From: Candidatus Acidiferrum typicum | Lineage (GTDB): Bacteria > Acidobacteriota > Terriglobia > Acidiferrales > UBA7541 | Direction: 5' to 3' | Assembly: GCA_002478115.1 (NCBI GenBank) | Contig: DLMH01000154.1 | Location: 1 to 8,944 of the forward strand | Length of the DNA: 8,944 bases | Shown here: positions 5,996-8,944 of the stretch, piece after piece | Position numbering within the stretch: position 1 is the stretch's first letter | How the letters are laid out: each line of letters starts with the position of its first letter | Program-made: the position numbers and the translations under genes | The notes under the pieces: model-generated | What the model was told of the DNA's origin: nothing | Seen by the model: the letters and a program-made list of their open reading frames with translations, nothing else | Databases searched by the model: none

Positions 5996-6293
5996 TTTTG
6001 GCTACCCTTGCCGCGCAAGATTGAATTGTAGCGGAACTCCTGTTGGACTCACGACACCTACACCGCGATCACACAGGGATAGCGGCTGCTCGCATCGCGG
6101 TCCGCAACGACCGCCCGCAAAGGCGATACTCTGGGCTGCTGGATAGGCTGAAAGGCAAGAAGGGCAAAGAAGGAAGTACCGTCGAATCGAAAACCGCCAG
6201 CCAATCGAGGGTGGTATCGTAAACGGCTGACGAGAACATTTGGAAATGCCGGACAAGATTTGTTTGAGGATCAGTTGATTGGAGGAAGCTTTT
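5996..6293. promoter_or_regulatory. divergent intergenic region upstream of the nuclease operon and the thiamine-binding gene
   Basis: This gap of about 298 nt must hold two divergent promoters. On the minus strand TACAAT (6025-6030), 30 nt before the GIY-YIG-like ATG, is a reasonable -10, but no TTGACA-like -35 lies at the right distance. I find no convincing plus-strand promoter, no riboswitch consensus (in particular no TPP thi-box pattern) and no coding remnant. Confidence 0.3.
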
Positions 6294-6602
6294 ATGCTCG
6301 CTGACTTCGCAGTAGTTCCTATGGGCGTCACAGGCGGCGTTAAAGATCTGGTCGCCGAAGCCCTGAAAATTGTCGACGAATCTGGACTTTCCTACAAGCT
6401 GGGAGCCATGCACACCACTATCGAAGGAGATTCAGATCGCGTTATGGACGTAATTCTCCGCTGTCACCGCCGCATGCTGGAGTTGGCACCTCGGGTGCTA
6501 ACCAGCATCACCATCGATGATCGGACAGGCGCAACTGGCCGTCTTGAAGGCAAGGTCAGAGATGTGGAGCAGGTACTCGGCAAGCCGCTCTCGCGTGTCT
6601 GA
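6294..6602 (+). CDS. thiamine-binding protein of the MTH1187/YqgV (DUF77) family
   Basis: This 102-aa protein has the usual family length and fold. It opens with a strand (MLADFAVVPMGV) and helix (KDLVAEALKIVDES). The signature segment is YKLGAMHTTIEGD (about 34-46), followed by helix DRVMDVILRCHRRMLE, then strand RVLTSITIDD and the closing segment RLEGKVRDVEQVL. Members form tetramers in the cytosol and bind thiamine or related pyrimidines. They are often next to thiamine or hydroxymethylpyrimidine transport genes, which are absent here, so its role may be ligand buffering. The start at 6294 is chosen because GGAGG lies 8 nt upstream; the TTG at 6279 overlaps that site and is unlikely. The SEC-C peptide frame overlaps its last 8 nt. 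Confidence 0.85.
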   Translation: MLADFAVVPMGVTGGVKDLVAEALKIVDESGLSYKLGAMHTTIEGDSDRVMDVILRCHRRMLELAPRVLTSITIDDRTGATGRLEGKVRDVEQVLGKPLSRV

Positions 6603-6672
6603 GAACAATGTTTACCTGTGCGGCTCCGGAAAGAAATACAAGCGTTGCTGCGGCGGGGCGACGGTGAATTGA
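6595..6672 (+). CDS. 25-aa SEC-C motif zinc-binding peptide
   Basis: The peptide starts at a GTG overlapping the last 8 nt of the thiamine-binding gene and reads (M)SENNVYLCGSGKKYKRCC, then GGATVN and stop. CGSGKKYKRCC is the unmistakable core of the SEC-C motif that ends SecA and occurs on many small proteins, where Cys residues bind zinc. Orphan peptides usually begin MSRNDPCPCGSG. Here the first Cys of the CxC pair is Tyr (TAC, one base from TGC), so only three of four ligands remain and metal binding may be lost. There is no separate ribosome-binding site; translation would depend on coupling to the upstream gene. An ATG at 6562 in the same frame would add an unconvincing Arg/Ser-rich leader. 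It could equally be a decayed fragment. Confidence 0.5.
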   Translation: MSENNVYLCGSGKKYKRCCGGATVN

Positions 6673-6736
6673 GTGTCACTTCTCGGAATCTCCTAAAACT
6701 CGAAGTGCGATAAATTGGATGTAGAGGGTTGCACTC

Positions 6737-6979
6737 ATGAAGAGCAGGCAGGGGTACAAGGGCTACGTTATCGAGGCACGGTCATACCAGCAACAGGAGG
6801 GGGCATTCTCGGCGGAGCTTTGGATCGAAGAACATGATGTTGATGGAGTCATGGAAACTGAATTCTACCTGCCCGACACGTTCCCCACGCAGGAGTCCGC
6901 TATCGAAGCAGCGATTCAGGCAGGGCAGCAGAAGATTGATGTGGGTTTTGAGCGGGGACGTGCCGTCGTGAACGGCTGA
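6737..6979 (+). CDS. small conserved protein of unknown function
   Basis: This 80-aa soluble protein has the pattern of a compact alpha/beta domain: strand GYKGYVIEARSY (6-17), strand FSAELWIEEHD (24-34), strand METEFYLP (39-46), the turn DTFPTQESAIEAAIQAGQQKID (47-68) with its helix, and a basic tail. The order of strands, then FPT-x-E-x-A and a helix, resembles small single-domain families such as HlyU/DUF6566-like proteins, but I cannot place it firmly. GAGGG about 9 nt before the ATG supports the start. The 64 nt before it hold a loose inverted repeat (CACTTC 6677-6682, GAAGTG 6702-6707) and no clear promoter. Confidence 0.7.
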   Translation: MKSRQGYKGYVIEARSYQQQEGAFSAELWIEEHDVDGVMETEFYLPDTFPTQESAIEAAIQAGQQKIDVGFERGRAVVNG

Positions 6980-7084
6980 GCACGCTCTTCCAAAAAATGG
7001 CTCCTCAGCCACAGAACACATTTCCCCCTTCTGCCCGGAGCCCAAACCCGACCCGCCGCATCCAATTTGAGAATGGAGACCAAT

Positions 7085-7984
7085 ATGTACGTCGTTCTTG
7101 GAGCAAGCGGCAACACTGGACACGTAGTGGCGAAGAACCTTCTTGCCCGCGGGCAGAAAGTTCGTGTCGTCGGAAGAAACGCGGCTCATTTGCAACCTCT
7201 CGCGGCGGAAGGCGCGGAGATATTCATCGGTGATGCCACCGACGCGTCCGCCCTGACCAAAGCCTTCTACCAAGCAGACGCAGCCTACGTCATGATTCCA
7301 CCCAACAATACCAGCAACGACTTCCGCGCTTTTCAGGACCGCGTCAGCGACGCGATCGCGGCGGCAGTAAGAAATGCGGGAGTCAAGAATGTTGTTTCGC
7401 TCAGCAGTTTCGGAGCCGAAAAACCCAGCGGAACCGGCCCCGTAGTCGGCGTCCACAACCTCGAACAGAAGCTCAACCAGATCGACGGTGCGAACGTACT
7501 CCACCTGCGCGCCGGCTATTTCATGGAAAACACGCTGCCGCAAGCGGGCGCCATTCGTATGCTCGGCACTGCGGTCGGACCGGTTAGTGCGAATCTAAAA
7601 CTTCCCATGATCGCCACCTGCGACATCGGAGCGGCAGCCGCCGACGCTCTCGTGCGTCTAGCCTTCCGCGGCAAGCAGACGCAGGAGCTGCAGGGACAAC
7701 GCGATCTCGACTACACCGAAGCCACCACTATTATCGGCAGGGCCATCGGCAAACCCGATCTTGGATACATCCAGGCGCCCGACAATCAGGTTCGAGCCGC
7801 AATGGTCCAAATGGGGATGTCCGAGAATTTCGCCGGCCTGATCTTGGAGCTGGCCGCCGCCCTCAACGCAGGACACATGCGAGCCCTAGAACCTCGCACC
7901 GCCAGCAACACAACGCCGACGAAGTTCGAAACCTTCGTAGCCGAGTCCTTCGTCCCGGCCTATCAACAACACGCAGCAGCGTAA
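7085..7984 (+). CDS. NmrA-type NAD(P)-binding oxidoreductase (atypical SDR)
   Basis: This 299-aa protein begins with a Rossmann strand and nucleotide loop, MYVVLGASGNTGHVVAKNLL, where GASGNTG fits the G-x-x-G-x-x-G pattern of atypical short-chain dehydrogenases. VRVVGRN (about 27-33) with Arg after the second strand suggests NADP(H) preference. IGDATD (about 48-53), AYVMIPP (about 68-74) and the strand NVVSLSSFGAE (about 102-112) follow the NmrA/quinone-reductase-2-like layout. The active-site YxxxK of classical SDRs is absent, as expected for this group; VHNLEQKL lies at the equivalent place. Members act as quinone reductases or as redox-sensing regulators, and sequence alone does not decide. 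GGAG 6 nt before the ATG at 7085 supports this start over TTG 7067 and ATG 7073. Confidence 0.85.
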   Translation: MYVVLGASGNTGHVVAKNLLARGQKVRVVGRNAAHLQPLAAEGAEIFIGDATDASALTKAFYQADAAYVMIPPNNTSNDFRAFQDRVSDAIAAAVRNAGVKNVVSLSSFGAEKPSGTGPVVGVHNLEQKLNQIDGANVLHLRAGYFMENTLPQAGAIRMLGTAVGPVSANLKLPMIATCDIGAAAADALVRLAFRGKQTQELQGQRDLDYTEATTIIGRAIGKPDLGYIQAPDNQVRAAMVQMGMSENFAGLILELAAALNAGHMRALEPRTASNTTPTKFETFVAESFVPAYQQHAAA

Positions 7985-8013
7985 ACACCAAGATCGCAAA
8001 CAACACAAAAAGA

Positions 8014-8045
8014 AAAGGCCCCGCTGGTTTCGCAACGTGGCCTTT
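8014..8045 (+). terminator. intrinsic terminator after the NmrA-type gene
   Basis: AAAGGCC (8014-8020) pairs with GGCCTTT (8039-8045) around an 18-nt loop, 30 nt past the stop. The stem is flanked by an A-rich run on the left and TTTGTT on the right. On the minus strand the trailing run is more T-rich, so it could work both ways. Confidence 0.5.
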
Positions 8046-8118
8046 GTTCCAGGCTGGGCAAAGGCGAAAGGTCACGAGCCGAAACCCAAGCGTCGGTGGA
8101 ATCAGAGATCGCTAGGCA

Positions 8119-8124
8119 TATACT
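8119..8124 (+). promoter_or_regulatory. candidate -10 of the exported Met/His-rich gene
   Basis: TATACT is a good -10 match, 31 nt before the ATG at 8156. No good -35 lies 16-18 nt upstream. A promoter here makes sense because the terminator at 8014-8045 precedes it. Confidence 0.3.
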
Positions 8125-8155
8125 TGGACCGAAACTGTCGGAAAGGATAAACCTT

Positions 8156-8584
8156 ATGAATCGCAAGAGCCTTCTACTTGTCGTAATGTTGATTCTGGTC
8201 TCTCTAGCGTGGGCGCAGAGCGCACCGCCACAGACACCTCCCCCCAAGCCCCCCATAGGCGAGCCCGGCCATGGTGACCAGATGGGTAGCGAGCACCTCC
8301 GCAACATGATGGAGATGGACAAACAGCACATGGAGGCCATGAAGGCCGACGTGGACAAAATGAAGGCATCCCTCGACCAACTGAAAGCCAACGTGGACAA
8401 GATCAGCGAGCCCGCTGAGAAGGCGCGCTGGCAAACCAACGTAGATTTGTGGGGTGTGATGGTTGGCCACATGGAACAGATGTTGAAACACATGGAGGCC
8501 ATGGGTCCCGAAAAGGGCACGATGCACCACGGCGGAATGGGCGGCCACCCTTCTCCCGCGCCAACCGAACCGAAACCGGAGTAA
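8156..8584 (+). CDS. exported Met/His-rich helical protein
   Basis: This 142-aa protein has a clear signal peptide (MNRK, a Leu/Val-rich core, then SLAWA with cleavage after about residue 20), so it is periplasmic or secreted. A Pro-rich linker (24-36) leads into a charged helical region (about 45-117) with heptad-like spacing, suggesting a coiled coil. Met and His are very frequent: HMEAM occurs twice (58-62 and 112-116), and residues 123-131 are TMHHGGMGGH. The tail is Pro-rich. Met/His clusters of this kind can bind copper or other soft metals, but no known metallochaperone motif is visible and I assign no function. The ATG at 8156 has AAAGGA about 9 nt upstream and starts the signal peptide; the in-frame ATG at 8096 is less likely. 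Confidence 0.7.
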   Translation: MNRKSLLLVVMLILVSLAWAQSAPPQTPPPKPPIGEPGHGDQMGSEHLRNMMEMDKQHMEAMKADVDKMKASLDQLKANVDKISEPAEKARWQTNVDLWGVMVGHMEQMLKHMEAMGPEKGTMHHGGMGGHPSPAPTEPKPE

Positions 8585-8618
8585 GCTCGCGTTCCGGCGG
8601 GTTTGGAGTCCTTTAGCT

Positions 8619-8660
8619 GCCAACGGCTACTTTGGCTTTTGGGACACGCGTTCCCTTTTT
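8619..8660 (+). terminator. two weak tandem terminator-like hairpins
   Basis: GCCAA (8619-8623) pairs with TTGGC (8632-8636), followed by TTTT. Immediately after, GGGA (8641-8644) pairs with TCCC (8652-8655), followed by TTTTT. Each stem is only 4-5 bp, but both end in T-runs and they lie 35-76 nt after the stop, so together they are a plausible terminator. Confidence 0.4.
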
Positions 8661-8705
8661 GAACCGAAAAGCTGAAGGTAGCGGCTCACCGCATACGGTC
8701 GCCAA

Positions 8706-8797
8706 GGTGGTCACAAAGGCTGTCAGCACCTGTGAAACGCCCGAGCCGATCTGAGCCCCCTCCGGGCAGCCAAATCTCAACAGAATGGGCTACCTGA
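8706..8797. repeat. dispersed intergenic repeat, copy B
   Basis: This is the partner of copy A at 4143-4234, in the same orientation, ungapped over 92 nt with 76 identical bases. It begins 122 nt after the plus-strand gene stop and ends 22 nt before the stop of the convergent partial gene. The hairpin that precedes copy A is not conserved here; only a loose CACC/GGTG pairing is possible. Confidence 0.75.
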
Positions 8798-8818
8798 GAA
8801 GCGTCCGAACCCGCGTTT

Positions 8819-8944
8819 CTAGCTTGGGGCATGGAGCTTCTTCAGTAGCCAAGCCATGTTCTGTCCAAGAACCTTCATTGTCCGAATGCCCTCCTCGTCT
8901 TTCTCCACATCGCCGGGCTCATAACCGATGCCGATGTTCCAATA
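8819..8944 (-). CDS. C-terminus of a flavodoxin/FMN-reductase-like protein (partial)
   Basis: The last 41 codons of a minus-strand gene run in from the right edge and end at TAG (8819-8821). The visible end includes YWNIGIGYEPGDVEKDEEGI, then RTMKVLGQNMAWLLKKLHAPS. The pattern EPGDV..DEEG..T...LG.NMAWLLKK is the typical tail of NAD(P)H-dependent FMN reductases and flavodoxin-like quinone reductases, where it forms the last helix against the flavin-binding sheet. The flavin-binding and start regions lie outside the window, so the subfamily cannot be set. It is convergent with the Met/His-rich gene across repeat copy B. Confidence 0.7.
   Translation of the reverse strand, partial: YWNIGIGYEPGDVEKDEEGIRTMKVLGQNMAWLLKKLHAPS

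Noticed and set aside
5996..6293. TPP riboswitch upstream of the thiamine-binding gene
   Set aside because: The conserved CUGAGA and related thi-box segments are not present.
6782..7543. 253-codon minus-strand frame
   Set aside because: It is long, but antisense to the start of the NmrA-type gene and to the 80-aa gene, both with ribosome-binding sites and coherent protein sequence.
7963..8520. 185-codon minus-strand frame
   Set aside because: It is antisense to the Met/His-rich gene; its Met/Cys/Ser bias mirrors the coding strand.
1..8944. CRISPR array, tRNA, rRNA or insertion sequence
   Set aside because: There are no short regularly spaced repeats, cloverleaf sequences, rRNA segments, transposase motifs or terminal inverted repeats.

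Overview
The window has moderately high GC and compact coding on both strands, and looks like the chromosome of a soil-type bacterium. The mix of families suggests Acidobacteriota: a secreted NHL/PAL-like propeller, an exported imidazolonepropionase-type amidohydrolase, a stand-alone MTH1187-type thiamine-binding protein, a tiny SEC-C peptide and an NmrA-type reductase. That assignment rests on family recall and general sequence feel, not on a marker gene. There is no rRNA, tRNA, CRISPR array, transposase or recognisable phage gene.

Layout. (1) 71-2838: two divergent genes for exported proteins, a six-bladed propeller resembling the lyase domain of peptide-amidating enzyme (minus) and a metal-dependent amidohydrolase (plus). 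(2) 2839-4039: an apparently decayed reading frame running into a 180-aa two-helix membrane protein, followed 7 nt later by an ASCH-domain protein. (3) 4040-4284: a convergent gap holding copy A of a dispersed repeat. (4) 4285-5995, minus strand: a compact operon of a GIY-YIG-like protein, an Mrr-like PD-(D/E)XK endonuclease split into two overlapping frames, and a small membrane protein. (5) 6294-6979: thiamine-binding protein, SEC-C peptide and a small conserved protein. (6) 7085-8584: NmrA-type NAD(P)-binding protein and an exported Met/His-rich helical protein. (7) 8585-8944: a convergent gap with copy B of the repeat, then the C-terminus of a flavodoxin/FMN-reductase-like gene running off the window.

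The most interesting part is 2840-5995. Two predicted nuclease folds are joined by an ATGA overlap and face an ASCH (PUA-like) protein across a repeat. This could be a small restriction or nucleic-acid-processing island. Two of its reading frames look broken: the endonuclease by a one-base shift near 5420, and the membrane-protein gene by an in-frame TAG at 3124 plus a probable shift near 2940. It may therefore be a decaying island. The second notable structure is the 92-nt repeat pair (about 83% identical, ungapped, same orientation). Each copy sits in a gap between convergent genes.
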